Assembly (NCBI RefSeq): GCF_004295665.1
Contig: NZ_CP034759.1
Coordinates: 310,001-374,000 of the forward strand
From: Litorilituus sediminis
GTDB taxonomy: Bacteria; Pseudomonadota; Gammaproteobacteria; Enterobacterales; Alteromonadaceae
DNA length: 64,000 nucleotides
Direction: 5' to 3'
Positions 33,241-42,467 of the stretch are shown here, one piece after another (position 1 is the first letter of the stretch; every line of letters begins with the position of its first letter). Below the pieces are notes generated by a model. It did not search any database. It saw only the letters and a list, made by a program, of their open reading frames with translations, and was not told where the DNA came from. The translations under genes were made by a program, and so were the position numbers.

Positions 33241-35652
33241 ATGTCTAGTACAGCAACAAATGTCATTCAATCCGGTAAGTTATTGACTCGCCAAGCACTT
33301 GATGTTGATGGTCGCTTGCAAATTAGGTTGTGGGTAAAAGGTCAGTCTGGTGTATTTCAGTTAATTATTGATGATCAACGGGCAACATTATTTATTGAAG
33401 CTGACTATGCTCACAAGGCCAAGAGCCTATTGGTAAATATGGCTGTGGACTGTCAAGCTGTGCCATTAAAGACTTTTAATCAAAAGCCAGTATTTGCCTG
33501 CTATTTTCAGTCATTGCAACATTTTTATCGTGCTCGTGATGTATTAAAGCGAGAGGGAATAAAGTGTTATGAAGATGATATTCGCCCTGATGATCGTTAC
33601 TTAATGGAGCGCTTTATTACTGCTGACTTATCTTTTATCGGCGCAAGTCAACATTGTCATCGCTATAGAAAGGTATATGAAGTTAAGTGTAAAAAAACGA
33701 CTGAGCAAAACAATGTATCATTAAAAACGCTATCACTTGATATTGAGTGTTCAATGGAAGGAGAGCTCTATTCTATAGGCCTGTACGCGCTGGCTAAGCA
33801 TAATAATAACCATGAAGAATTTCAGCGAGTTATTATGATTGGGGCTGAGCAAGCAGATGCACCAAGTTATATTCACTGGGTGGCGAATGAAGAGTTATTA
33901 CTAGAGCAACTCTTAGCAGAAATTAATACTTTTGACCCTGATGTGTTTATAGGATGGAATGTTATTAACTTTGATTTTAGGTTATTGCAAAAGCGTTTTG
34001 ATAAATATGGCTTACCGTTTGCCATTGGCCGTGACCATAGTGCGGTGCGTTGGCGACAAAACAGTAATGCAAATGAGCATTACTTCCTTGATATTGCCGG
34101 TCGAGTAGTACTTGATGGTATTGATGTGCTAAAAACGGCGACCTACCAGTTTGCTAGCTTTTCACTAGATTTCATAGCCCAACAACTTTTAGGGAAAAAA
34201 AAGCAAGTAACTGATGTTGAAAATCGTGTTAAAGAAATCACTGACAACTTTCATCATAACAAAACGGCATTAGCGGCGTATAACTTAGAAGATTGCCGAT
34301 TAGTATCACTTATTTTTGCCAAAGAGCAATTGCTTGAATTTGCTTTATTAAGAGCAAGCTTAACTGGGCTGACCATAGATAGAGTAGGTGGCTCAGTTGC
34401 GGCTTTTACTAACCTGTATTTACCTAAATTGCATCGAAGCGGTTATGTTGCACCGAATATGGGGGATGGCAACTCTGATTTAGTGTCACCGGGTGGCTAC
34501 GTGATGGACTCATTACCTGGCTTATATGACAATGTTTTAGTGTTAGATTTTAAATCCCTGTACCCGAGTATTATTCGTACTTTTAAAATAGACCCTATGG
34601 GGCTGATTGAAGGCATGCAAGTTAAAGCGCAGCAGGAAGATGTCAGCCAAGTTATCCCAGCATTTGATGACGCTTATTTTTCAAGAGAGGCGCACTTTTT
34701 ACCAGATATCATTACTAACCTTTGGCAAGAGCGAGACAAAGCAAAACAGCAAAAAAATGCGCCATTATCACAAGCGATAAAAATTATTATGAATAGCTTT
34801 TATGGTGTCTTAGGCTCAACGGGCTGTCGATTCTTTGATCCGCGTTTATCAGGTGCAATAACTAAACGAGGTCATGAAATTTTAAAAACCACCAAGCAAT
34901 GGATAGAAGCGCAAGGCTATCGGGTAATTTATGGCGATACCGATTCTATTTTTGTTTATCTTGATAATGATTTAGCTAATGCTGAGAGTTTAAAGTTAGG
35001 TAAACAACTTGAAGGGTATATCAATGAGCGTTGGCAAGAAACACTGCAAGAAAAGTACCAGCTGGATTGTTATTTGGAAATTGAATTTGAAACTCACTTT
35101 AGTAAATTTTTGATGCCAACCATACGAGGGTTAGATATTGCTAAAGGTGGAAAGTCAATCGGCACTAAAAAAAGGTACGCAGGACTAGCAGATGACAAAA
35201 TAGTGTTTAAAGGTATGGAAACGGTTCGAAGTGACTGGACAGAGACCGCGAAGTTATTTCAACAACAACTGTACTCTTTGATTTTTAATGGTGAGCCGTA
35301 TAAAGATTATTTAATAAAGCTGATTGCGCAAATTAGAGCAGGAGATCATGACGAGCAATTGGTTTTTAGTAAAAAAATCAGGCGAAACTTACAAGATTAT
35401 AAGAATACTCCACCACATATTAAAGCCTGCATTATTGCCAATAAACAGCTAGGTAAAAATCACTATAAGCGTGGTAGCAAAATTGACTATGTTATTACCG
35501 TTAATGGTGTGCAGCCGCTTGAGATGTTAACTAGCCCTTTAGATTATGATTATTATATTGATAAACAAATAAAACCCATCGCCAATGATATATTGCCCTT
35601 TTTACACACATCTTTTGAGCAACTCACCAACAGCCAGCAAGAGCTTTTTTAG
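33241..35652 (+). CDS. polB: DNA polymerase II
   Basis: The 803-residue family B polymerase has a 3'-5' exonuclease domain (LSLDIECSMEGELYSIG, then FIGWNVINFDFRLLQKR and YNLEDCRLV). The polymerase motifs are A VLDFKSLYPSIIRTF, B KIIMNSFYGVLGSTGCRF and C YGDTDSIFVYLD. All catalytic carboxylates are present. E. coli Pol II is 783 residues. It restarts stalled forks and works in translesion synthesis, and is SOS-induced. The shared LexA box with dinG fits that. The ribosome site is GGGGCG just before the ATG. The C-terminus is intact. Confidence 0.94.
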   Translation: MSSTATNVIQSGKLLTRQALDVDGRLQIRLWVKGQSGVFQLIIDDQRATLFIEADYAHKAKSLLVNMAVDCQAVPLKTFNQKPVFACYFQSLQHFYRARDVLKREGIKCYEDDIRPDDRYLMERFITADLSFIGASQHCHRYRKVYEVKCKKTTEQNNVSLKTLSLDIECSMEGELYSIGLYALAKHNNNHEEFQRVIMIGAEQADAPSYIHWVANEELLLEQLLAEINTFDPDVFIGWNVINFDFRLLQKRFDKYGLPFAIGRDHSAVRWRQNSNANEHYFLDIAGRVVLDGIDVLKTATYQFASFSLDFIAQQLLGKKKQVTDVENRVKEITDNFHHNKTALAAYNLEDCRLVSLIFAKEQLLEFALLRASLTGLTIDRVGGSVAAFTNLYLPKLHRSGYVAPNMGDGNSDLVSPGGYVMDSLPGLYDNVLVLDFKSLYPSIIRTFKIDPMGLIEGMQVKAQQEDVSQVIPAFDDAYFSREAHFLPDIITNLWQERDKAKQQKNAPLSQAIKIIMNSFYGVLGSTGCRFFDPRLSGAITKRGHEILKTTKQWIEAQGYRVIYGDTDSIFVYLDNDLANAESLKLGKQLEGYINERWQETLQEKYQLDCYLEIEFETHFSKFLMPTIRGLDIAKGGKSIGTKKRYAGLADDKIVFKGMETVRSDWTETAKLFQQQLYSLIFNGEPYKDYLIKLIAQIRAGDHDEQLVFSKKIRRNLQDYKNTPPHIKACIIANKQLGKNHYKRGSKIDYVITVNGVQPLEMLTSPLDYDYYIDKQIKPIANDILPFLHTSFEQLTNSQQELF

Positions 35653-35772
35653 TTAACCTCAGCTTAGTGAGATATTAAGCTCTGTTTTATATAAGTATGT
35701 TATGAGTTATTTTAATTTTTTTGTCTTTACTTAGTGCATAAAGTTGTATTTCAGGTTATAAATAAAGCCAAT

Positions 35773-35804
35773 AAACGTTTAGATGGCTAGATAGCTACAG
35801 CCTA
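35773..35804. promoter_or_regulatory. Tandem MetJ-like met boxes before metC
   Basis: Contiguous 8-bp units read AAACGTTT, AGATGGCT, AGATAGCT and ACAGCCTA. The first two match the met-box consensus AGACGTCT at 6 of 8 bases and the third at 5 of 8; the fourth is weak. MetJ binds two or more adjacent boxes. The array ends 42 bp before the metC ATG. Confidence 0.5.
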
Positions 35805-35846
35805 GTGTCATTTAATATTGGCAATTAAAATTTAGGATAGTAACCC

Positions 35847-37025
35847 ATGAAGAATGAAACCAAGTTTGTAACAGCGGGACGCAATGACAAGTGGACCAAT
35901 GGTGTAGTAAACCCAAGTGTTACCAGAGCATCAACCGTTGTTTTTAATACTGTTGATGAAATGAATAACGCTGTTGCTAACCGTTTTAATCAAACCATGG
36001 TTTATGGTAGACGAGGTACAACAACAGCGTTTGCTTTTAGTGAAGCTATGACTGAGTTAGAAGGCGGAGCAGGTTGTGCTCTGTATCCTTCAGGAACCGC
36101 TGCCATTACGAATGCCATATTAGCTTTTGTTAGTGCTGGTGATCATATTCTTATGGTGGATACTGCCTATGAACCAACAAGAGATTATTGCGATAAAATT
36201 TTGGCAAAAATGGGAATAGAAACAACCTATTATGACCCATTAATTGGTGCTGATATTGAAGGGTTAATTCAAGATAATACTCGCTTAGTCTTTTTAGAAT
36301 CGCCTGGCTCTATTACCATGGAAGTGCAAGACGTACCAACGATTAGTCGTATTGCCCATCAACATGGCTGTATCGTTATGTTAGATAATACTTGGGGAGC
36401 CGGGGTTAATTTTAAACCATTTGACTATGGTGTAGATGTTAGCGTACAAGCCGCAACTAAATATATTGTTGGTCACTCTGATGTCATGTTAGGTACGGCT
36501 ACTGCGACTGAGGAGTATTGGCCTCAATTAAGAGATAATAGTTATTTAATGGGGCAATGTACCTCTCCAGATGATTTGTATTTAGCTTTACGCGGTATTA
36601 GAACTTTAGGTGTGCGTTTAAAGCAACATCAAGAAAATGCCTTAAAGGTTGCTCATTGGTTACAAACACGTGAAGAAGTTGCCAGTATCTTACATCCAGC
36701 TTTTGCTTCATGCCCAGGTCATGAGTTTTTCAAGCGTGATTTTAACGGCTCTAATGGTTTATTTTCTTTCGTTTTGAATCGAGGTGATAAGCAATCAATT
36801 AAGGCCTTCCTTGATGGTTTATCTCACTTTAAAATGGGCTATTCTTGGGGCGGTTTTGAAAGCTTAATTTTAGGTATTAGCAATGTTTCCTCACTCAGAA
36901 GTGCCACACAGTGGTCGTCTCAATACCCGCTAGTACGCGTTCATATTGGCCTTGAAAATGTTGATGAATTAATCGAGGATTTAGCTAAAGGCTTTGATAG
37001 ATTAAATAGTGCCTTAGCAAAATAA
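35847..37025 (+). CDS. metC: Cystathionine beta-lyase
   Basis: The 392-residue PLP enzyme of the Cys/Met metabolism family carries YGRRGTTT, the PLP ring-stacking region with YPSGTAAI, DNTWGAG and the Schiff-base lysine K205 in AATKYIVGHSD. The sequence SWGGFESL near the end is typical of MetC rather than MetB. It cleaves cystathionine to homocysteine, pyruvate and ammonia, the penultimate step of methionine synthesis. The gene stands alone between terminators. MetJ-like boxes upstream suggest methionine repression. Some MetC proteins also degrade cysteine. Confidence 0.88.
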   Translation: MKNETKFVTAGRNDKWTNGVVNPSVTRASTVVFNTVDEMNNAVANRFNQTMVYGRRGTTTAFAFSEAMTELEGGAGCALYPSGTAAITNAILAFVSAGDHILMVDTAYEPTRDYCDKILAKMGIETTYYDPLIGADIEGLIQDNTRLVFLESPGSITMEVQDVPTISRIAHQHGCIVMLDNTWGAGVNFKPFDYGVDVSVQAATKYIVGHSDVMLGTATATEEYWPQLRDNSYLMGQCTSPDDLYLALRGIRTLGVRLKQHQENALKVAHWLQTREEVASILHPAFASCPGHEFFKRDFNGSNGLFSFVLNRGDKQSIKAFLDGLSHFKMGYSWGGFESLILGISNVSSLRSATQWSSQYPLVRVHIGLENVDELIEDLAKGFDRLNSALAK

Positions 37026-37060
37026 GCGCTTTCAGTACGGTAATAAAGATACGTAAACTA

Positions 37061-37087
37061 AAAAGGTCGAGTAATACTCGACCTTTT
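37061..37087. terminator. Terminator after metC
   Basis: AAAAGGTCGAGT (37061-37072) and ACTCGACCTTTT (37076-37087) form a perfect 12-bp stem around AAT. The symmetric A/T ends allow use on both strands. Confidence 0.88.
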
Positions 37088-37134
37088 ATTTATTTGCGTT
37101 AAAAGTTAACTTTGTTGTTAATTAACGAACTGAA

Positions 37135-37207
37135 TTAACCATGGCGTAAGTTAACCATGGCGTAAGTTAACCATGGCGTAAGTTAACCATGGCGTAAGTT
37201 AACCATG
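37135..37207. repeat. 16-bp tandem repeat, four copies and a partial fifth
   Basis: TTAACCATGGCGTAAG is repeated exactly at 37135-37150, 37151-37166, 37167-37182 and 37183-37198, followed by TTAACCATG at 37199-37207. The last part encodes the C-terminus (His-Gly-stop) of the minus-strand desuccinylase-like gene. Each unit contains the same stop codon context. There is no spacer and no CRISPR character. Confidence 0.95.
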
Positions 37208-38272
37208 CATTTCACCATTGGTAAGTTTAACCACATAGAATAGACAGTCATTCGTGGCTATATTTTTATTGGTTGTCGCTTTAAATAATTTTAAGTTATG
37301 CAAACAAACGAGTTGGTTATCACGGGTATAAAAGTACTCGTTGATAACATCTTCACCACTTTTGTTGAGCAGTTGTAAATTATTTAAACCATTACCATCT
37401 ACCCAACCTAGCATCTCGTCTTGATGGGCACTGCCAAAATTAAAGTACTCAATATTATCTTTTAAGGTAACACCTCGATAGCCTTCATCATGGGCAGCAT
37501 AAGATAATTTGACATCAGGCTTAAGTTGTAACCGCAGCGGTCTGTAAATTACTTCAACGTTCTTTTCTTGGTGAATGTAGCCAATGTTTTCACATGCGGT
37601 TACTTGTTTAATACCTGAGTAAGCAACCTCATGTGCCTGTTCATCACTACAACCGCCACACTCTATGGTGATAAATGGGCAATTGAATTCTTGCTCCATT
37701 ATCGAGCCTATGTGTAAATCAGAGAGTATTAACGTTTGACTAAAAAAAGATGCCAAAGATAAGGTGTCTGTTGTGATCACTGAACTCACCGCAAAGGTAG
37801 GTCCAGGGCTTGAGGCATTATGAAGGTCGATCACCATTTCTGGTGCTACCTCGCGAATAGCCGTCTCAATGAGTTTCGCTCTTTCACAGTAACCTTTTTG
37901 GGTATCGGTATGACATTCTGTTGAGCAGTGTTTACCAAAACAGCGATTGATATCCATACCACCATCTGTGTACCTGGTACTAAATAATGGATGCATTGCT
38001 GCTGCTTCAACAGAGCAAATAATAAATCGAATATTCGTTTGTGGTAATTGTGCTTCATCACGTGATGTTAGCCAACGATGCATTGCAATAAGGCCTGAAG
38101 GTTCGTCACCTTGTAGTAAGGTGACAAAAACTCGATACTTACTAGTGTCCTTACCAGTAATATCAATAACAGTTGGCCCTGCCATCGATAGTAAAAATTG
38201 TACGTAATCGGCATGTAAGTCTTGCCATTTTGGATCTTTTAAATAAATGATTTCGCTAAAATCTATATCCAT
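37199..38272 (-). CDS. Succinylglutamate desuccinylase/aspartoacylase family protein
   Basis: The 357-residue protein has the M14-like AstE/aspartoacylase layout: QGDEPSG (54-60), the DINRCF motif (107-112), DLHNASSPGPTFAV (149-162) and TIECGG (about 200). In active members the first motif is HGxE, with His and Glu as zinc ligands. Here the His is replaced by Gln (codon CAA), so the zinc site may be altered. Members remove acyl groups from amino acids. No arginine-catabolism (ast) genes are near, so AstE itself is unlikely. The C-terminus runs into a 16-bp tandem repeat. The gene is transcribed alone. Confidence 0.75.
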   Translation of the reverse strand: MDIDFSEIIYLKDPKWQDLHADYVQFLLSMAGPTVIDITGKDTSKYRVFVTLLQGDEPSGLIAMHRWLTSRDEAQLPQTNIRFIICSVEAAAMHPLFSTRYTDGGMDINRCFGKHCSTECHTDTQKGYCERAKLIETAIREVAPEMVIDLHNASSPGPTFAVSSVITTDTLSLASFFSQTLILSDLHIGSIMEQEFNCPFITIECGGCSDEQAHEVAYSGIKQVTACENIGYIHQEKNVEVIYRPLRLQLKPDVKLSYAAHDEGYRGVTLKDNIEYFNFGSAHQDEMLGWVDGNGLNNLQLLNKSGEDVINEYFYTRDNQLVCLHNLKLFKATTNKNIATNDCLFYVVKLTNGEMHG

Positions 38273-38489
38273 TGTCTTGCCCGGTTTGTTCGTATATTTA
38301 GTTTCACTAGCACTTTATAAGCTGCACATTTCCTTATTGAATAGCTAGCATGACATAGGTTGTAATAATGGGTTTTTGATTGAGGTCAACAAACTGAAGT
38401 AAAACAAGTAAATTCCACTTTTTTATGTTTTCAGATCATGTTTTTCGTTAAACTTAAACCCTGTCCAAATTACTTAAATAGGTTTTGCT

Positions 38490-38840
38490 ATGCCACAAGA
38501 GACAATTTTTTCAAAAATCATTCGCCAAGAGATCCCAACACCTTTGTTATATCAAGATGAATTAGTTACCGCATTTCGTGATATTGCCCCACGCGTTGAT
38601 TCCCATATTTTAATTATTCCTAATAAGTTAATTCCAACCATTAATGATGTTGAAGAAGCGGATGAATTAACCTTAGGGCGCATGATTACAGTGGCGAAGA
38701 AATTGGCGAAGGAAGAAGGTATTGATGAAGATGGCTATCGCTTGATCATGAATTGCAATAAGCATGGTGGCCAAGAAGTGTACCATATTCATATGCACCT
38801 ACTTGGTGGACAAGCGCTTGGTCCTATGTTGTCTGTATAA
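38490..38840 (+). CDS. hinT: HIT-family purine nucleoside phosphoramidase
   Basis: The 116-residue HIT protein has the triad HIHMHLLGG (His-X-His-X-His) near residues 99-107. It also has the opening [35 protein letters not shown], and [18 protein letters not shown]. It hydrolyses AMP-N-linked adducts, such as adenylated lysine intermediates from tRNA synthetases. Length and all motifs agree with HinT. It has its own upstream region. The ribosome site is weak (AGGTTTTGCT). A sensor kinase follows after a 123-bp gap. Confidence 0.92.
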   Translation: MPQETIFSKIIRQEIPTPLLYQDELVTAFRDIAPRVDSHILIIPNKLIPTINDVEEADELTLGRMITVAKKLAKEEGIDEDGYRLIMNCNKHGGQEVYHIHMHLLGGQALGPMLSV

Positions 38841-38963
38841 GAATGTTCTTAATCTATATTGCATGAAAATGCGATAAATGGTTGGAAAGCTACGATTAAA
38901 GGCCATGAAGTTAAGCGTGCACTAGCGCATACTTAAGTTGTAATAGTTAAATGGATAGTTAGT

Positions 38964-40028
38964 GTGAATTGGAAAGACTTATTAGAAAATAGAAATCGCC
39001 TGTTCTGGCTTGCCCATAGTGCGGGCTGGTTTGGTTTTGCCTTAGTGCACTATTTAGGCTCCTTGTTACATGACTTACGTGACATTTTCGTGGTTATTAT
39101 TTTTTTAAATGCTTACGCTGGCTGGCTATTTACCGTACCACTTCGCTATATCTATCAAAAGGTATGGAACTTACCTCCGCTTAAAATTGCTGTTATTGTT
39201 ATTGTTGCCTCTTATATTACCGGTGTACTTTGGCAGATTGTAAAGAATATTAACTATTGGGAAATATACAAACACGGTTATAAACCTGATTTTCTGTTGA
39301 TGTATACCCAATCGAGTGTTTGGTCTTTCTACATCATTTTAAGCTGGAGTGGCTTGTATTTTGGTACTAAGTACTACCAAATGCTACAGGTGGAAAAGCA
39401 AAATGTATTAAAAGCGAATACCGTTGCGCATCAAGCACAATTAAAAATGCTTAGATACCAGCTTAACCCACATTTTTTATTTAATACCTTAAACGCTATT
39501 TCAACCTTGATACTCGTGAAAGAGAATCAAACGGCTAACTCTATGGTAACGAAATTAAGTGAGTTTTTACGTTATTCTCTAGATAAAGACCCCATGAAAA
39601 AGGTGTGTTTAGAAAGTGAATTACAGGCACTTGAGCTATATTTGGCGATAGAAAAAGTACGATTTGAGGATAGATTGTCAGTTAATTTTCACATTGAGCC
39701 CGAATGTCAGCAAGCATTAGTGCCAAGTATGATTCTACAACCACTGGCAGAAAATGCTATTAAACATGCTATTGCGGTACAGGAGCAAGGTGGTGAAATA
39801 AATATTACCGTGAAGCGTTTTGCCAATGATTTACTGATTGAAGTTGCTGACAATGGCCCAGGAGCTGATATAGTGGACGGTAATTTACATCGCGAAAGTG
39901 GCGTTGGTTTAGTGAATACCAGAGAAAGATTACAGGCGCTTTATCGCAAAAAATATTCTTTGGTTGTTTCTCATAATCAACCTTCAGGTGTTAAAGTAAA
40001 TATTCGTATGCCATTTGAATTAACATAG
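38964..40028 (+). CDS. LytS/YpdA-like sensor histidine kinase (His_kinase family)
   Basis: The 354-residue protein starts with a GTG (38964), as no ATG fits. The N-terminal half has four membrane segments (about 14-32, 40-62, 73-92, 118-136) without a large periplasmic domain. The PF06580 His box is LRYQLNPHFLFNTLNAIS with H170. The ATPase part has MILQPLAENAIKHA and ADNGPGAD. The stimulus is unknown. Its LytTR regulator follows 8 bp later, so the two form an operon. The layout is common in Alteromonadales. Confidence 0.87.
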   Translation: MNWKDLLENRNRLFWLAHSAGWFGFALVHYLGSLLHDLRDIFVVIIFLNAYAGWLFTVPLRYIYQKVWNLPPLKIAVIVIVASYITGVLWQIVKNINYWEIYKHGYKPDFLLMYTQSSVWSFYIILSWSGLYFGTKYYQMLQVEKQNVLKANTVAHQAQLKMLRYQLNPHFLFNTLNAISTLILVKENQTANSMVTKLSEFLRYSLDKDPMKKVCLESELQALELYLAIEKVRFEDRLSVNFHIEPECQQALVPSMILQPLAENAIKHAIAVQEQGGEINITVKRFANDLLIEVADNGPGADIVDGNLHRESGVGLVNTRERLQALYRKKYSLVVSHNQPSGVKVNIRMPFELT

Positions 40029-40036
40029 GAAGTCGT

Positions 40037-40879
40037 ATGTCGTTATCAACCATCATAGTTGATGATGAACCGTTAGCACGTAAAGGCTTGGCGGTTCGCT
40101 TACAGGAACATTCTGATATTAATCTCATTACTCAATGTAGCAATGGCCGGGAAGCAATTGAAGCTGTTCGAGCCTATGATGTTGATCTAATGTTTTTAGA
40201 TATACAAATGCCTGGTATTAATGGTTTTGAAGTTATTGAAAATATTATTGCACAAGGCTTGAAAATGCCCGTGGTGGTATTTGTTACCGCATTTGATCAG
40301 TACGCAATCAAGGCCTTTGAAGTGCATGCCTTAGATTATTTGCTTAAACCTGCAGATGAAGAACGTTTAGCACAAGCTATGGATAAGATACGTCTGCATT
40401 TTAAATCAAGCAAAGATAGTGCGCATAAATCTAAATTGGTTAGGTTAGTGAGCGATGTAACCGGGAATGATTATCAGCAAATTTTATCTGAATTGGCTAA
40501 CGATGAAGAGATCAGTATCTCAAGTTATTCAGATATTTTACCTATTAAAGATGGTGGCGAAGTTAGTCGAGTACCGGTAAAAGATATCTTGTGGATAGAT
40601 GCGGCAGGTGATTATATGTGTGTGCACTCACAAGTTAAAACGGCGACTGGTTATAGTGAGACTACTCATATTCTACGAAAAACCATGAAAGAGCTTGAAG
40701 CGGCGCTTGATCCTAAACAGTTTATTCGCAATCACAGATCTACCATAGTAAATAAGCACTTTATTGAAAAGTTTTGTAGTCAAGTGAATGGTGAATACTA
40801 TTTAGTTATGAGTAATGGTAAAGAGCTTAAAGTGAGTCGAAGTTATAAAGACAAAGTTAAATTGGCCATTGCCAGTTAA
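40037..40879 (+). CDS. LytTR-family response regulator
   Basis: The 280-residue protein has a receiver with DDEP (9-12), phospho-acceptor D55 in MFLDIQMPG, T in FVTAFDQY and K in YLLKPAD. A C-terminal LytTR DNA-binding domain follows (about 175-278: VKDILWIDAAGDYMCVH, RKTMKELEAALDPKQFIR and HRSTIVNKHFIEKF). LytTR domains bind pairs of short direct repeats. It works with the kinase upstream. A strong terminator follows. Targets are not visible in this window. Confidence 0.9.
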   Translation: MSLSTIIVDDEPLARKGLAVRLQEHSDINLITQCSNGREAIEAVRAYDVDLMFLDIQMPGINGFEVIENIIAQGLKMPVVVFVTAFDQYAIKAFEVHALDYLLKPADEERLAQAMDKIRLHFKSSKDSAHKSKLVRLVSDVTGNDYQQILSELANDEEISISSYSDILPIKDGGEVSRVPVKDILWIDAAGDYMCVHSQVKTATGYSETTHILRKTMKELEAALDPKQFIRNHRSTIVNKHFIEKFCSQVNGEYYLVMSNGKELKVSRSYKDKVKLAIAS

Positions 40880-40884
40880 AAAAC

Positions 40885-40914
40885 AAAAAGAGCGACAATC
40901 AAGTCGCTCTTTTT
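40885..40914. terminator. Bidirectional terminator between LytTR regulator and pyruvate kinase
   Basis: AAAAAGAGCGAC (40885-40896) and GTCGCTCTTTTT (40903-40914) form a perfect 12-bp stem around AATCAA, with A and T ends on both sides for use by both convergent genes. Confidence 0.9.
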
Positions 40915-40931
40915 AAATGCATTTTTTATGG

Positions 40932-42380
40932 TTATAGGTGCTTTTTGGCAACGGTTAATACTTTGATAGTATTTGAAGCACCAACTGTTTCCATCATATC
41001 CCCGTGCGTTAAAATCACTTTATCGCCAATATTTAATTCAGTATTTTGGCTTAGTACTTTTAAAATATCATCAGATAAAGAATCATTGGTTGCGTGAGTT
41101 GAATCAAACTCAATAGGGTATACACCACGGTAAATGGCGGTTTTATTCAAGGTTTTACGGTGACGAGATAAAGAGAAAATCGGTAAACCAGAGGTAATAC
41201 GTGACATCAGCTTACTGGTTTGCCCTGACTCGGTTAAAGCAACAATGGCTTTAACACCTTCAAGATGGTTGGCTGCATACATAGCAGAAAGTGCCACTGT
41301 CTCTGAAATCTCAGTAAAGGTTAGCTCTAATCTGTGATTTGAAATGTTCACAGAGCGGTGTTTTTCTGCACCACAACAAACATTAGCCATCGCAGTAACT
41401 GTTTCAACAGGGTACTTACCAGCCGCCGTTTCTGCCGACAACATAACGGCATCGGTACCATCGAGCACAGCATTAGATACATCCATAACCTCAGCACGTG
41501 TTGGCATAGGCTGCTCTATCATGGTTTCCATCATTTGTGTTGCCGTGATCACTACACGGTTAAGCTGGCGAGAGCGAGCAATAATATGCTTTTGTTTGCC
41601 GACAAGTTCGGCATCGCCAATTTCAACACCTAAATCGCCACGGGCGACCATAACAACATCAGAGGCTAAAATGATATCATCAAGCACTTTGTCATCGTTT
41701 ACTGCTTCAGCACGCTCTATTTTCGCAACCAAGCGAGCGTCACAATGGGCTTCTTGCGCTAATAAACGGGCTTCACGCATATCTGCGGCATCACGAGGGA
41801 AAGATACAGCAAGAAAATCAACGTCAATTTTAGCTGCTAATTTAATATCTTCTTTATCTTTATCTGTCAGTGCTGGCGCTGTTAAGCCACCACCTTGGCG
41901 GTTGATGCCTTTATTGTTTGAAAGTGGACCGCCAACCGTCACTTCCGTAAACACAGAAGAACTTGATGTTGATAGTACTTTTAATTGCACTCGGCCGTCA
42001 TCGAGCAATAAGATATCACCAGAAGATACATCTTGTACTAGTTGCTTGTAGTCGATGCCTACTTTTTCTTGGCAACCTTGGCCTTTTTCTAGTTTTGCAT
42101 CCAATTCAAATTTATCACCAACGGCAAGCTGGATAGGGCCATCTTTAAATGTTGAAATACGGATTTTAGGACCTTGTAGATCGCCAAGGATACCGACATA
42201 AATACCTAACTCTTTGGCAACACTACGAACAGTGGCAGCTCTGTCAATATGATCTTGAGGAACACCGTGTGAAAAGTTAAGTCGAACAACATTCACACCT
42301 GCTGCTAATACGCTTTTTAGCTTTTCTCTATCATCGGTTGCTGGCCCTAAGGTAGCAACTATTTTGGTTCTTCTAGGCAT
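40932..42380 (-). CDS. pykA: Pyruvate kinase
   Basis: The 482-residue enzyme has all pyruvate kinase signatures: [12 protein letters not shown] at the start, [21 protein letters not shown], the phosphoryl-transfer segment [28 protein letters not shown], and the [19 protein letters not shown] loop. Length and sequence fit PykA (type II, 480 residues in E. coli) better than PykF. It makes pyruvate and ATP from phosphoenolpyruvate. It is downstream of hexR (87-bp gap) on the same strand. HexR controls pykA in Shewanella and Vibrio, but I do not see a convincing HexR site directly before this gene. Confidence 0.93.
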   Translation of the reverse strand: MPRRTKIVATLGPATDDREKLKSVLAAGVNVVRLNFSHGVPQDHIDRAATVRSVAKELGIYVGILGDLQGPKIRISTFKDGPIQLAVGDKFELDAKLEKGQGCQEKVGIDYKQLVQDVSSGDILLLDDGRVQLKVLSTSSSSVFTEVTVGGPLSNNKGINRQGGGLTAPALTDKDKEDIKLAAKIDVDFLAVSFPRDAADMREARLLAQEAHCDARLVAKIERAEAVNDDKVLDDIILASDVVMVARGDLGVEIGDAELVGKQKHIIARSRQLNRVVITATQMMETMIEQPMPTRAEVMDVSNAVLDGTDAVMLSAETAAGKYPVETVTAMANVCCGAEKHRSVNISNHRLELTFTEISETVALSAMYAANHLEGVKAIVALTESGQTSKLMSRITSGLPIFSLSRHRKTLNKTAIYRGVYPIEFDSTHATNDSLSDDILKVLSQNTELNIGDKVILTHGDMMETVGASNTIKVLTVAKKHL

Positions 42381-42467
42381 TGGAATCCTTATTCATTTAA
42401 AATTTTTAACTGATTTATATTTAGCTACTAATCTTATTGTAAAATTGATGTTATTATTTTTATGAGA

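Noticed and set aside
37135-37207. Possible CRISPR-like array
   Set aside because: The 16-bp units are directly contiguous with no spacers and lie at a gene end; no cas genes are near.
41344-42051. 235-codon open frame on the plus strand
   Set aside because: It is fully antisense to the pyruvate kinase gene, has low-complexity Ser/Thr-rich translation and no ribosome site.
42381-42467. HexR site before pykA
   Set aside because: Only a half-site-like TGTAAAATT is visible; it lacks the second palindromic half.
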